Below are positions 43,834-52,787 of a stretch of DNA of 64,000 bases, one piece after another. Below the pieces are notes generated by a model. That model saw only the letters and a list, made by a program, of their open reading frames with translations, was not told the DNA's origin and made no database searches. Where the stretch lies: positions 1 to 64,000 of the forward strand of contig NZ_SMAL01000005.1 of NCBI RefSeq assembly GCF_004342165.1, in the 5' to 3' direction. Source of the stretch: Natranaerovirga pectinivora. GTDB taxonomy: Bacteria > Bacillota > Clostridia > Lachnospirales > DSM-24629. How positions within the stretch are numbered: the stretch's first letter is position 1; the number at the start of each line of letters is the position of its first letter. The position numbers were made by a program, and so were the translations under genes.

Positions 43834-45144
43834 TTAGTTCTTTATTTTTTCTACCTCAGAAATATCTACCCAAGTATTTGTATACATTGTAATACCTGCA
43901 GCCATAGAAGCAACATTGATTTGATATTCATCATAAATTTCTTCTCCTAATACATCCGTTATTAATTGCCAATATACTTTAGCTTGTCCATTTGATACAT
44001 CTGTTACCGTCCCATAAAAATAGCAAAAATACCCTCGCATCCTAACTACATCATTTATATTTAAAAGTTGTGTGTTTGTATCGTTATATAAATAATCGTT
44101 TATACTTATCCCTTTATATAAGTTGCCCTCTGCATCATAAATATCTCCATAGTAATAACTATATACATCTGCTAGACCTTGCGAACCAAATGGTACAATA
44201 ATGTTTCCATCATTTGTTATGACAAATTCATATTGGCCTTCAATATCATTAATTATAATTGAGCCATCAATAAAATCTGCTATCGCAAGACCGCCCATTG
44301 CATACCCATTATTAACTGCTCCAATAATTACTTCAAGATCATAATTAAAATCTAAATCTAAGACAGCAATTTCAACTGCATCAAATAGTGCATACCCATT
44401 TTCATCATAAAGATTTAGTGGAAAGAACTCTTCAACATAACCAATGTTGGTTGCCCCATCAATAAAAGTAATCCAAAAAGTATATTGTTCAAAATAAACC
44501 TCTACTATGTCATCTACGCCATCCCCATTAAAATCATACGTAAACTGCTCAATATTTCCAAATTCATACCGCCTCAATTCTGTTTGTAATGAAATTGTTA
44601 AAATATTACTTTTAGGTACATCACCCTCAGGCAAATCTTCTTCATATTCATCTTCGTTTGATGCATCTGAATTACCCGAATGTACATCATCGATTTTTAA
44701 TACTTTAGACTCCGTAATTACTTCTTTTTCATCTTTAACATTTTCTCTTAAAAATCGAAAGAATTCAACAGTTTCAAGGTTATTTGCGGGTATATCATTA
44801 TATACTAACGTATAAAATTCGTATTCTCCTTCTCCAATACTTTTATATTGGAGAGTAGCAACTACGTCTACACCTTTAAAATTTAAAACTCCTGAAATTG
44901 TAACGTACTTCTTGCCATCTTTTGCAGGATCATAGAGCTCATAAGTAGGTGATGATAAACTACTATCAATTAATTTTCCTAATGTATACCCACTTTCTTC
45001 ATCGACTAACGACTTAATTTCTTTTACTTCTTGAGAATTTATTGTATTTAATATTGCACTTTTAGCATCCTGTTGGTTTATTTGTGAACATGCCGAAAAA
45101 GCCATTAATACAAGTAAGAATAAAACAATTAATAATTTCTTCAT
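43834..45144 (-). CDS. Lipoprotein with FG-GAP/VCBS-like repeats
   Basis: 436 residues. Lipobox LMAFSACS at the end of an N-terminal hydrophobic stretch (Cys19), so the protein should be lipid-anchored outside. About residues 170-300 contain DFNGDGVDDIVEVYF and similar calcium-binding-like loops (AVLDLDFNYDLEVII), the FG-GAP/VCBS pattern. The C-terminal part resembles an SH3-like strand set. The molecular role is unknown; it may bind ligands together with the neighbouring secreted protein. An AGGAGGATTTT site precedes the ATG. Confidence 0.75.
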   Translation of the reverse strand: MKKLLIVLFLLVLMAFSACSQINQQDAKSAILNTINSQEVKEIKSLVDEESGYTLGKLIDSSLSSPTYELYDPAKDGKKYVTISGVLNFKGVDVVATLQYKSIGEGEYEFYTLVYNDIPANNLETVEFFRFLRENVKDEKEVITESKVLKIDDVHSGNSDASNEDEYEEDLPEGDVPKSNILTISLQTELRRYEFGNIEQFTYDFNGDGVDDIVEVYFEQYTFWITFIDGATNIGYVEEFFPLNLYDENGYALFDAVEIAVLDLDFNYDLEVIIGAVNNGYAMGGLAIADFIDGSIIINDIEGQYEFVITNDGNIIVPFGSQGLADVYSYYYGDIYDAEGNLYKGISINDYLYNDTNTQLLNINDVVRMRGYFCYFYGTVTDVSNGQAKVYWQLITDVLGEEIYDEYQINVASMAAGITMYTNTWVDISEVEKIKN

Positions 45145-45408
45145 AAAATCCTCCTATCTTATTTTAATTTTAAAATTAACTTTTCAAATTTAATTCATTA
45201 AAATTATACTAAGTTGTTGTACTTAATTTCTTTAGTAACCCTTTCTACTGTTATTAATATCCTTGTTTTACTTTTTTTGAACCTTCTCAAAATGATTGTT
45301 TTGCGAAGTGTTCCCAAAACATCGCTTTTGCGACGTCCACACAAACATCCCTTTTTCGAACAAGTAAAAAAATACCTTTATGATTGTAGAATCATTAAAT
45401 CAATTTTT

Positions 45409-46407
45409 TCATTTTTTCTTATCTCTTAGCAAAATGTTATTTACTAATTCAATAGAAGCGCAACATTTTTTACAAATCTCATTATGTCGTTTAAAATCGT
45501 CTAATTCTGTTTTTCTATTATTAACTTGCACTTCCATTTTTTTTAACTCTGATACCATCTTAGTTTCTAGCTCTTTTCTAAAGGTATCAAATAGCCCCTC
45601 TATTTTTTTTGTACCAACTTCCTCCGAAATCTTACTTTGCTGTTTTTTATCATATATAGCAATTAATAAAACAATGACTGAAGAAATACTAGTAAATACT
45701 TCAACAATGATTTTTATAGTGTAAGGTAAAAATGTAGTGAAATAGATATAGCTACTCTTTTCATAAGAGTAGAAACTATCTAAAACCTCACTAAGATTAA
45801 TAGTATAATTTTTTAAAACTTCATTTCCAACTAGAAAAACCACTGCTAATATCAACAAACTCATGGATATATCAACCCCTAGATCCACATCTTCATACGT
45901 TAGATTTCTTTTCTTATTAGCTCTGACACTAATTGGGATCCTTATTAATGTTGATATTGAAATACAGATTATGGCAATCCAATATGTACCTATTTTAATC
46001 TTATTTTCAAGTTCTTGATATGTCAAGTCTGAGTAGTCAAAATATAAGTGAAAGTTCTTTAGCTTGATAATTTCATCTAAAAAAGTAATTTCTTGTTCTC
46101 CTAAGTGTTCCTTTATATTAACTATAAATTTTTCATCCCCTGGAGAATATTGCTTAAGTTCAAGACTACTTTTAATATTATCAAGACTAGCAGTATCATA
46201 AATTCCAATTTCCGAAAAGTAATTATAATCATTTATCAGCACTTTATTTAAAACACTACTTAAATATGTTAAATCACTTTTATGTTGAAAAAAGAGAAAA
46301 CTAATAAACAAAATAGAAGCTAAAAAGCTAATAGCTATTCCGATAAAAAAGCCCTGTCTTAGATCTCTTATTGTAACAAATTTTTCGTTAGTTATTATCA
46401 CAAACAT
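45409..46407 (-). CDS. Four-helix membrane protein with cytoplasmic coiled-coil
   Basis: 332 residues, no named family. Helix 1 about 20-42 (FFIGIAISFLASILFISFLF), an outer domain to about 135, helix 2 near 143-162 (YWIAIICISISTLIRIPISV), helix 3 near 180-200 (MSLLILAVVFLVGNEVL), helix 4 near 225-250 (IIVEVFTSISSVIVLLIAIY), then a charged coiled-coil (FRKELETKMVSELKKMEVQV) ending with CKKCCAS. It neighbours a DUF4268-like nuclease; membrane-plus-nuclease pairs occur in defence islands, but no direct evidence links the two here. Confidence 0.65.
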   Translation of the reverse strand: MFVIITNEKFVTIRDLRQGFFIGIAISFLASILFISFLFFQHKSDLTYLSSVLNKVLINDYNYFSEIGIYDTASLDNIKSSLELKQYSPGDEKFIVNIKEHLGEQEITFLDEIIKLKNFHLYFDYSDLTYQELENKIKIGTYWIAIICISISTLIRIPISVRANKKRNLTYEDVDLGVDISMSLLILAVVFLVGNEVLKNYTINLSEVLDSFYSYEKSSYIYFTTFLPYTIKIIVEVFTSISSVIVLLIAIYDKKQQSKISEEVGTKKIEGLFDTFRKELETKMVSELKKMEVQVNNRKTELDDFKRHNEICKKCCASIELVNNILLRDKKK

Positions 46408-46552
46408 CCCCCTTTTACTAATTCAAACTATAAAAATTGCCTATCGCTTAATAGTTCGCAAAATATCGCTTTAACGAATACTTCATAAAATAACTCTTTT
46501 GCGTAAAGTTGTACCCACTTGAATTCTTGTTTTTCTTGGACAGTTAAAAATT

Positions 46553-47701
46553 TTATTGATTAAAGTAGCTCTTATTAAAAACTTCACTGAGTACACTCTT
46601 CATAGCCCTATCAAGTTTTACCATATTATCTGTCATAAACCCAATCATTCTATCCCAGTTCTCTTCATCAAATAAATTAACATCATTTAAATAATAAGCA
46701 ATTCTACTTGCCTTTTTTTCATCTAGCCTTTGCCAGTCTAGTTCATCTCCAAATGAACATTCTATCTTTTTTTTATAAGTAATTACTTTGTCAAAGATTT
46801 GTTTATTTTCTTCCTGAGTCAATTTACTTATCAATAAATTAACTCGTGCATAATTTGATGTTACTACAAATTCATATGCTAATCCACTATAGCCACATCC
46901 ACAGCTTATCCAATTTTCTTTTGACGGACTGATATTTTTAAATAGATCAGACTTCTCATTCATAACATTTAATAACTGATTCCAAAATTTTAATCTAACC
47001 GTATGTCTGTTTTGTTTTTTTTCTTTGTTTACTAACTCTTCTTGTTTCTTATTTGCTATTTTAATTAAATAGTCTTCTGCATCTTTGATTGGAATTATTT
47101 GCTCTGTATCAATGAGTACCTGATTTCTTAATTCATAAGGTGTCACCTTGATGCACTTAATTTTGACATTATGCTCTAATAACCACATCACCGTAGATGT
47201 GACTTCTTTTCTAAAGTTGGCTGCTATTAAAATTATTCTCTGATCCTCACTGTTAATTTCAACTTCGCTAAAATCCTCTACTCCTAAAAATTCAGAAAGA
47301 ACTTTCTCCGCAAGTTCACAACTTCCTTGCAACTCCAAATATTTCTGAAAAATATCCTTTATATCTGCTTTAGATAGTCCTGAGCAATAAGATGCATATT
47401 TAAGAGCTTGCCATACTACATCACGTCCACTATCATCTAGCTTATTCTCTATTATAACTAGGTTCCCATTTTCATCAACAGCCAGTAGATCCAATCTTTC
47501 CTTTGTATCATCAAACCCACTAAATTCTTTTTGAATAATCAATAGCCTTTCGCCAAGCATATCTGTATTTTTACAAATCCATTCTTGAAGATGCTTTCTC
47601 TCCTTAAAATCAAGCTCTTGGAATGTTTTCTTATTTATTGAAATCGCTTCATTCTTCTCTTTATCTATTAAAAACATTTTACACCTAGCCTTTCTTGCCA
47701 T
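46553..47701 (-). CDS. PD-(D/E)XK nuclease-like protein, DUF4268 type
   Basis: 382 residues. The N-terminal half has the restriction-nuclease-like core: RLDLLAVDENGNLVIIENK (Asp, Glu and Lys at normal spacing) followed by WQALKYASYC; upstream LQEWICKNTDMLGERL is typical of this family. The C-terminal domain (FWNQLLNVMNEKSDLF to the end) matches DUF4268, found in predicted nucleases of islands and restriction loci. No methyltransferase is adjacent. The membrane gene at 45409-46407 follows 145 bases downstream. Confidence 0.7.
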   Translation of the reverse strand: MARKARCKMFLIDKEKNEAISINKKTFQELDFKERKHLQEWICKNTDMLGERLLIIQKEFSGFDDTKERLDLLAVDENGNLVIIENKLDDSGRDVVWQALKYASYCSGLSKADIKDIFQKYLELQGSCELAEKVLSEFLGVEDFSEVEINSEDQRIILIAANFRKEVTSTVMWLLEHNVKIKCIKVTPYELRNQVLIDTEQIIPIKDAEDYLIKIANKKQEELVNKEKKQNRHTVRLKFWNQLLNVMNEKSDLFKNISPSKENWISCGCGYSGLAYEFVVTSNYARVNLLISKLTQEENKQIFDKVITYKKKIECSFGDELDWQRLDEKKASRIAYYLNDVNLFDEENWDRMIGFMTDNMVKLDRAMKSVLSEVFNKSYFNQ

Positions 47702-47777
47702 TGTATTAACTCATCAATGTATAGTAAGTTATTCCATTTTTCGATTATAACACATACCAAAGATTCCTCATTGCCAC

Positions 47778-48773
47778 CTATTTAATTCTTTTCTTTCTAC
47801 TATCCACTGGAGAAAAAATGTCTTCTTCTTTCCATCCAGCTTCAATCCTATAACGTAACGCTTTTGGTGAAATACCTATTTCATCTGCCCACTGTGATAG
47901 TGTCTGTGTTCTCCCTCTCATAGTTACCCTTCTATTCACTCTTGTATTATTTCCTTGTACTTTTGTAGATACCCATCTGCAATTAGAGGGCTCATAATTT
48001 CCATTTACATCAATGCGATCAAGCGTTAGTTTTTCTTGGTAACCATTCTTTGTAGCCCACTCCATAAAACTTTCAAATTTTAGCCACTTTTCATAAATAG
48101 TAATACCTCGTTGACCATAATTATGATAGTCTTTACTGTTAGAATTTAGACATCTTGCCTTCATTGAATCCCAAATATTATACAACCTACTTCCTGTCAT
48201 TCTATGAGTAGATAATTCATATTTGTTTCTTCTAATTATTATTTCACTCGGTAAACAACCACAGCTTTTTACTTTGCCATTTTTCAATCTATTACCATAT
48301 ACAATAATTTCTTTTCCACAATCACACTTACAAATCCATTTGGCAATATTTTCATCTCTTTTTATAACTGTTAATTTTTCAAATCGTTTACCCGTATAAT
48401 CAACTTTTCTCGCATCATCGTATTTCTTGCATCCGCAGCTGCTAGTATTGCCAGATTTTAACGCCCTTGCAGAAACATAAACAATCTTGTCACAATCACA
48501 TTTACACTGCCAAAGATACCTACCATCTGTTTTTTTATCAGTTTTTCTTATAACTGTCAGTTTACCATATAGTTTACCTGTTATGTCATCTACAATAGAC
48601 CTTTTGTATTTTAGGCAACCGCAACTCTTGGTACTACCGCTTTTAACATCACATGCTCGATAATAAACTGTATTGCCACAATCGCATTTAAACTCCCATA
48701 GATAACTTTTTCCCTTTTTCTTAACTGTTTTCCCTATAACAACTAAATTATTATATTTATCCCCATATTTCAT
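47778..48773 (-). CDS. HNH-type endonuclease with three zinc-ribbon-like repeats
   Basis: 331 residues. Three tandem modules at the N-terminus each end in a C-x-C-D-C ... S-C-G-C pattern (WEFKCDCGNTVYYRACD with KSCGCL; WQCKCDCDK with SSCGCK; WICKCDCGK with KSCGCL). Each likely binds zinc and DNA. A phage-type homing-nuclease core follows: SRLYNIWDSMKARCL, HNYGQRGITIYEKW and LTLDRIDVNGNYEPSNCRW. The end has an HTH (LSQWADEIGISPKALRYRI). It is free-standing and lies at the edge of the prophage, where such genes often sit. Confidence 0.8.
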   Translation of the reverse strand: MKYGDKYNNLVVIGKTVKKKGKSYLWEFKCDCGNTVYYRACDVKSGSTKSCGCLKYKRSIVDDITGKLYGKLTVIRKTDKKTDGRYLWQCKCDCDKIVYVSARALKSGNTSSCGCKKYDDARKVDYTGKRFEKLTVIKRDENIAKWICKCDCGKEIIVYGNRLKNGKVKSCGCLPSEIIIRRNKYELSTHRMTGSRLYNIWDSMKARCLNSNSKDYHNYGQRGITIYEKWLKFESFMEWATKNGYQEKLTLDRIDVNGNYEPSNCRWVSTKVQGNNTRVNRRVTMRGRTQTLSQWADEIGISPKALRYRIEAGWKEEDIFSPVDSRKKRIK

Positions 48774-49045
48774 ATATATCCCTCGCCATTAACTAAATCA
48801 CTTTTTTATTAAATAAAGTTTATAAGAGTCTTTTCCTAAAAAAATACAATGAAAGCTTTCTGTTCATAGCCGATTATTTGTATGGTTTTTACAATTAATA
48901 GGTCCTCAACAGAGTTTAAAAATATAGACAATTTTTTATCTTAATTAAATTATACCAATAATTATTTTATAATTCTATATAAAAACAAAAAATCCGACCA
49001 AAGTTATTTACACTTTAATCGGATTTTAAAATAATTAACTCTATA
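48774..49045. other. Left end of prophage region with recombinase terminator
   Basis: No gene. A hairpin with TCCGACC / TTTAATCGGA arms and a T run (48985-49028) ends the recombinase transcript and is a near copy of 7170-7217; similarity to 7138-7528 starts near 48950. The attachment site should lie in or just left of this interval. Confidence 0.6.
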
Positions 49046-50455
49046 TTAAATTTTACATTCAACGTCTATACCATCAAACATACTAAACTTAATTGTTTTA
49101 TTTTCAAAAACAATTATCTTCTCAACCATCTTTTCAAATAATGCTAAATCAAAATTCTCTAGTGGCCTAGCTTTCTCTAAGACCTTTATAAACTGTTTTC
49201 CCTTATACTTCTTTAGCAAATCATCACATTCCAAATACTCTTTCCACTTCTGTTTAAAATAATCTTTATTCTCTAACATCATATTAAATGTATTTATAAA
49301 CGCTTCATACAAAACCTTATCATCTATGTGCTTATTATCACAAATCTTTTTACCCTTTACCTCATACTTTCTATTACATCTCCAAATATATCGCCTTAGT
49401 CTTTCATCTGTTGAGTTCCAAACTTTCCTTCCAAAAACACTACCGCAGCATCCACAAATAACTTTTCCGGCAAAGGGGTTCTCTTTACAAGAATAATCTA
49501 TCTTGGTTAGTCCATACCTTTCTACATAGTTTTTTCTTCTCTTCATCTCTAGCTGTACTGCTTCCCACATTTCTTTATCTATAATAGCTGGATGGCTTTC
49601 TTCTACATAATACATTGGTACTTCACCTTTATTTTCTACCCTTTTCTTTGTAAGAAAATCAACTGTATAGGTCTTTTGAAGAATGGCATCTCCTTTGTAC
49701 TTTTCATTGGTTAGCATTTTTCTAATACTACTTACATACCATTTGGTTGTTCCATTCCAGTTTGGCACTCCCTCTTCTTCCAATTCTTTGGCTATTCTAT
49801 TGGCACCTTTTCCATTTAGGAAATCTTTATAAATTCTTCTAACTATCTTGGCCTGTTTTTCATTTATAACAAGGTTTCCCTCTTCATCTTTATCATATCC
49901 TAAGAATTTTTTATGGTTTAAAATAACTTTCCCTTGTTCAAATTTCCTCCTTATGCCCCAAGTGGAGTTCTCACTGATACTTCTTGATTCATCTTGGGCC
50001 AGTGAACTTAAAATGGTAAGTAGTACTTCACCTTTTGAATCTAGTGTATTGATATTTTCCTTTTCAAATAATACCCCAATGCCCAGTTCCTTAAGTTTTC
50101 TTACATAATTTAGTGTATCTAATGTATTCCTTGCAAATCTTGAAATTGACTTTGTAATGATCATATCTATTTTTCCAGCCTTACAGTCCCCTATCATCCT
50201 ATTAAACTGTTCTCTCTTTTTTGTATTAGTACCTGATATCCCTTCATCTGCATATATTCCAGCCAGTTCATAATCAGAGTGATTGTCTATATAGTTGGTG
50301 TAGTATGCTACCTGTGCTTCATAACTTGATAATTGTTCTAGTTGGTCTGTTGATACCCTGCAATAAGCTGCCATTCTCTTTTTCATTGGTTCTAATTTCT
50401 CTGCTGTACTTTGATTGGTTGTTCTTGCTGGTATAACGGTAACTTTTTTTGCCAT
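49046..50455 (-). CDS. Large serine recombinase, second gene of pair 2
   Basis: About 469 residues from MAKKVTVIPARTT (GAGGAGG nine bases upstream). It is nearly identical to 14409-15827 through the catalytic domain (AAYCRVSTDQLEQ, Ser about 35), recombinase domain (FLGYDKDEEGNLVIN) and zinc ribbon, but the last 45 residues (LENFDLALFEKMVEKIIVFE) match the 7232-7528 remnant instead. Last gene of the prophage late block, so the pair is the likely integrase of this prophage. Confidence 0.9.
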   Translation of the reverse strand: MAKKVTVIPARTTNQSTAEKLEPMKKRMAAYCRVSTDQLEQLSSYEAQVAYYTNYIDNHSDYELAGIYADEGISGTNTKKREQFNRMIGDCKAGKIDMIITKSISRFARNTLDTLNYVRKLKELGIGVLFEKENINTLDSKGEVLLTILSSLAQDESRSISENSTWGIRRKFEQGKVILNHKKFLGYDKDEEGNLVINEKQAKIVRRIYKDFLNGKGANRIAKELEEEGVPNWNGTTKWYVSSIRKMLTNEKYKGDAILQKTYTVDFLTKKRVENKGEVPMYYVEESHPAIIDKEMWEAVQLEMKRRKNYVERYGLTKIDYSCKENPFAGKVICGCCGSVFGRKVWNSTDERLRRYIWRCNRKYEVKGKKICDNKHIDDKVLYEAFINTFNMMLENKDYFKQKWKEYLECDDLLKKYKGKQFIKVLEKARPLENFDLALFEKMVEKIIVFENKTIKFSMFDGIDVECKI

Positions 50456-51605
50456 TTTTAATAACCTCCTCAACAATGGTTTCTTCTTTTATCTTAAGCC
50501 TGCTTACAAACTCATCATCTATCTTTGTTCCTCGGCAGGCATTTTTTCCATTTTTGATATAATTACTACATTGCCACACAATCTTTTTACTTGGTAGATT
50601 GCTGTTCCAGGTTCTTCTTTGTAAGGTTGCCCCGCACTTGCTACAATATAACATTCCTGTAAGGGGATACCTTTTTAGGTATTTCTTTGTATCTCGCTCA
50701 ATGCTTTTTTCATTTGCTCTTCTTTCTAGTTCTTCTTGTACCTTATGCCACATTTCTTTTGATACTATGGCAGGATGGTTATCTTCTATATAATAGCTTT
50801 CTAACCGACCTTTATTAAGGTACGTTTTTTTCTTCTTATGCTCAGGCACATAGTACTTTTGGAGTAAGGCATCTCCTTTGTATTTTTCATTCTTAAGGAT
50901 ATATAAGACTGTGTTTTCATACCATCTTGCCCCTGAAACTGTAGGTATGCCCTCTGCATTTAATCCTTTGGCTATGGTAAAGACCCCTTTACCACTTAGA
51001 TACTCTGTAAAAATCCTTTGAATCACTTTGGCTTCTGCTTCATTAATTACCAGATTACCTTTTTCATCCTTATCATATCCAAGAAATCTATTTGTATTAA
51101 TTATTAGTTCTCCCTTTTGAAACTTTTTCTTAGCACTCCATCTAAGGTTCTCACTGACATTTCTACTTTCTTCTTCTGCAAAAGAAGAGAGGACCGTAAG
51201 CATAAACTCACCGTCCTCTGATAATGTATTGATATTCTCTTTTTCAAATCTTACTTCTATCCCTAAGTCTTTTAATTCTCGTACCAGTTGTAGCATCACT
51301 ACTGTATTTCTAGCAAATCTTGAAATAGATTTTGTAATGATTACATCTATCTTGTTCTCCCTACAAAGGTCTAGCATTCTTTTAAATTCTGGTCTGTTCT
51401 CTGTTGTTCCTGTTATACCCTTATCTGCAAAGATACCGACAAACACATACTCTGGGTTTGAAGTGATAAGCCTTTCATAGTAAGTGATTTGATTTTCTAA
51501 AGACTCACCTTGCTTAGTATTATCTGTTGATACCCTTGCATAAGCACAGACTCTTAGTTTTTTATTTTCTACCTTTTTAGTTGGTTCAATAATTCTTACA
51601 CGCAT
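50319..51605 (-). CDS. Large serine recombinase, first gene of pair 2
   Basis: 428 residues, the same length as and about 95 percent similar to 15691-16977. Catalytic VCAYARVSTDN (Ser26), GIFADKGITGTTE, ITKSISRFARNT; recombinase domain FLGYDKDEKGNLVIN; zinc ribbon CSKCGATLQRRTWN ... QCSNYIKNG ... C. Differences cluster near the C-terminus (CRGTKIDDEFVSRLKI against CDGTVIKDEEVNRLKI). It overlaps the next gene by about 137 bases. Confidence 0.9.
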   Translation of the reverse strand: MRVRIIEPTKKVENKKLRVCAYARVSTDNTKQGESLENQITYYERLITSNPEYVFVGIFADKGITGTTENRPEFKRMLDLCRENKIDVIITKSISRFARNTVVMLQLVRELKDLGIEVRFEKENINTLSEDGEFMLTVLSSFAEEESRNVSENLRWSAKKKFQKGELIINTNRFLGYDKDEKGNLVINEAEAKVIQRIFTEYLSGKGVFTIAKGLNAEGIPTVSGARWYENTVLYILKNEKYKGDALLQKYYVPEHKKKKTYLNKGRLESYYIEDNHPAIVSKEMWHKVQEELERRANEKSIERDTKKYLKRYPLTGMLYCSKCGATLQRRTWNSNLPSKKIVWQCSNYIKNGKNACRGTKIDDEFVSRLKIKEETIVEEVIKNGKKSYRYTSKNNQSKYSREIRTNEKENGSLLQGINRPTRTIIKL

Positions 51606-51618
51606 TACCTTGCCCCCT

Positions 51619-51664
51619 TTCTATCATTTGGTTAGTACCATTAATCACTCTGTTTTTGATAGAA
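51619..51664. promoter_or_regulatory. Inverted repeat upstream of recombinase pair 2
   Basis: TTCTATCA (51619-51626) and TGATAGAA (51657-51664), with the block between them the same as at 16991-17036 apart from one base. Confidence 0.5.
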
Positions 51665-51679
51665 GTCAAGTTATATGTG

Positions 51680-52381
51680 CTACTTATGAAACTCTAGAAT
51701 AGTGGCGTCAAAGCCCGCTTTTCTAAGGTTCTCTACTTGCTTATTTGCATTTTCTTTCACTAAAAAAGAACCTGCCATTACTCTATAAAAAGTTTGTTTG
51801 CCTTCTACAGTAGATGGTGATTCTTCTATATTAGATGGTACTTCATCAATCCCTAGTTGTTCTAAGATGGCTTTTGTAATACCTTTAATGATCTCGTTTC
51901 TTTTTGAATCAAATAATTTATTGTCTTTTGTACTGTCAATAAAACCTATTTCTATTAATACTGCTGGTGCTTTGGTTTCTTTTAATACGTGAAAGGTTGC
52001 TGTTTTTACGCCTCTATCTCTAAAACCTACTTTAACCAGAGCCATTTGAATTTTTTCACCTAAGCTTCTAGAGTTTGTCGTTGTATTAGTGTATATATAG
52101 GTTTCAGCACCATTGGCTATTTCAGGTACAAAAGCATTTCGATGAAAGGAAATAAAGTAATCATAGTCTTTTATATTGGCAAAGGCACTTCTTTGGTTTA
52201 GATTCATAGTCACATCACTGGTTCTTGTCTCATCTATTTCAATACCATATTGCCTTAATGCTTTTGCTACTTCTAAGCCAATAGACAAATTATCATCTGA
52301 TTCTTTTCTTCCTTTATAAACTGCCCCTGGATCTCTTCCACCGTGTCCATAGTCAAAACATAATCGATACATTTTACTCAT
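51680..52381 (-). CDS. N-acetylmuramoyl-L-alanine amidase, phage endolysin
   Basis: 233 residues. Amidase_3 catalytic domain: FDYGHGGRDPGAVYKGRKES with zinc His, DETRTSDVTMNLNQR, ISFHRNAFVPEIANGAE with second His, and VLIEIGFIDSTKDN with catalytic Glu. A linker (about 180-195) leads to a SPOR-like peptidoglycan-binding end (FYRVMAGSFLVKENANKQVE). It cuts the amide bond between muramic acid and the stem peptide during lysis. It overlaps the upstream holin by eight bases. Confidence 0.92.
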   Translation of the reverse strand: MSKMYRLCFDYGHGGRDPGAVYKGRKESDDNLSIGLEVAKALRQYGIEIDETRTSDVTMNLNQRSAFANIKDYDYFISFHRNAFVPEIANGAETYIYTNTTTNSRSLGEKIQMALVKVGFRDRGVKTATFHVLKETKAPAVLIEIGFIDSTKDNKLFDSKRNEIIKGITKAILEQLGIDEVPSNIEESPSTVEGKQTFYRVMAGSFLVKENANKQVENLRKAGFDATILEFHK

Positions 52382-52775
52382 CCTCCTTCTTTAGTTCCTG
52401 AAACACTACTTTTAGTTTCTTAGGCACTGGCAAACCTACCTTTGTAGCATTTTCTAAAATACTTATGCCTTCATTAGATAAGTAGAAAAAAATAACAGCG
52501 GTGCGAATGGCACTGCCGTCTTTTATAATCTGGGAATCTATGATGAATCCAACCCCTACAAAGATAAATATAAGTACTTTTTTACATATCCCTCTAAAAC
52601 CTATCTCACTGGATACCTTTTTCTCTAATATGGCTACCATTACCCCAGTGATATAATCAATCACTACAAATGTTATTAGTGCATACACCAACCCGTCCAC
52701 TCCTCCTAAAAACCAACCTATACTAGCCCCTAAGACTGTAAATATAAATTGCAATGTGTTAATAATCTCTTTCAT
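52374..52775 (-). CDS. Phage holin (TcdE/Hol44-like family)
   Basis: 133 residues with hydrophobic segments at about 8-28 (FIFTVLGASIGWFLGGVDGL), 30-52 (VYALITFVVIDYITGVMVAI), 66-85 and 92-108, and a charged C-terminus (KKLKVVFQELKKEDE). The YITGVMVAIL motif is typical of toxin-secretion/holin proteins. It opens the membrane so the amidase can reach the wall. Placed directly before the amidase, the standard lysis cassette order. Confidence 0.9.
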   Translation of the reverse strand: MKEIINTLQFIFTVLGASIGWFLGGVDGLVYALITFVVIDYITGVMVAILEKKVSSEIGFRGICKKVLIFIFVGVGFIIDSQIIKDGSAIRTAVIFFYLSNEGISILENATKVGLPVPKKLKVVFQELKKEDE

Positions 52776-52787
52776 CTAAAAACCTCC

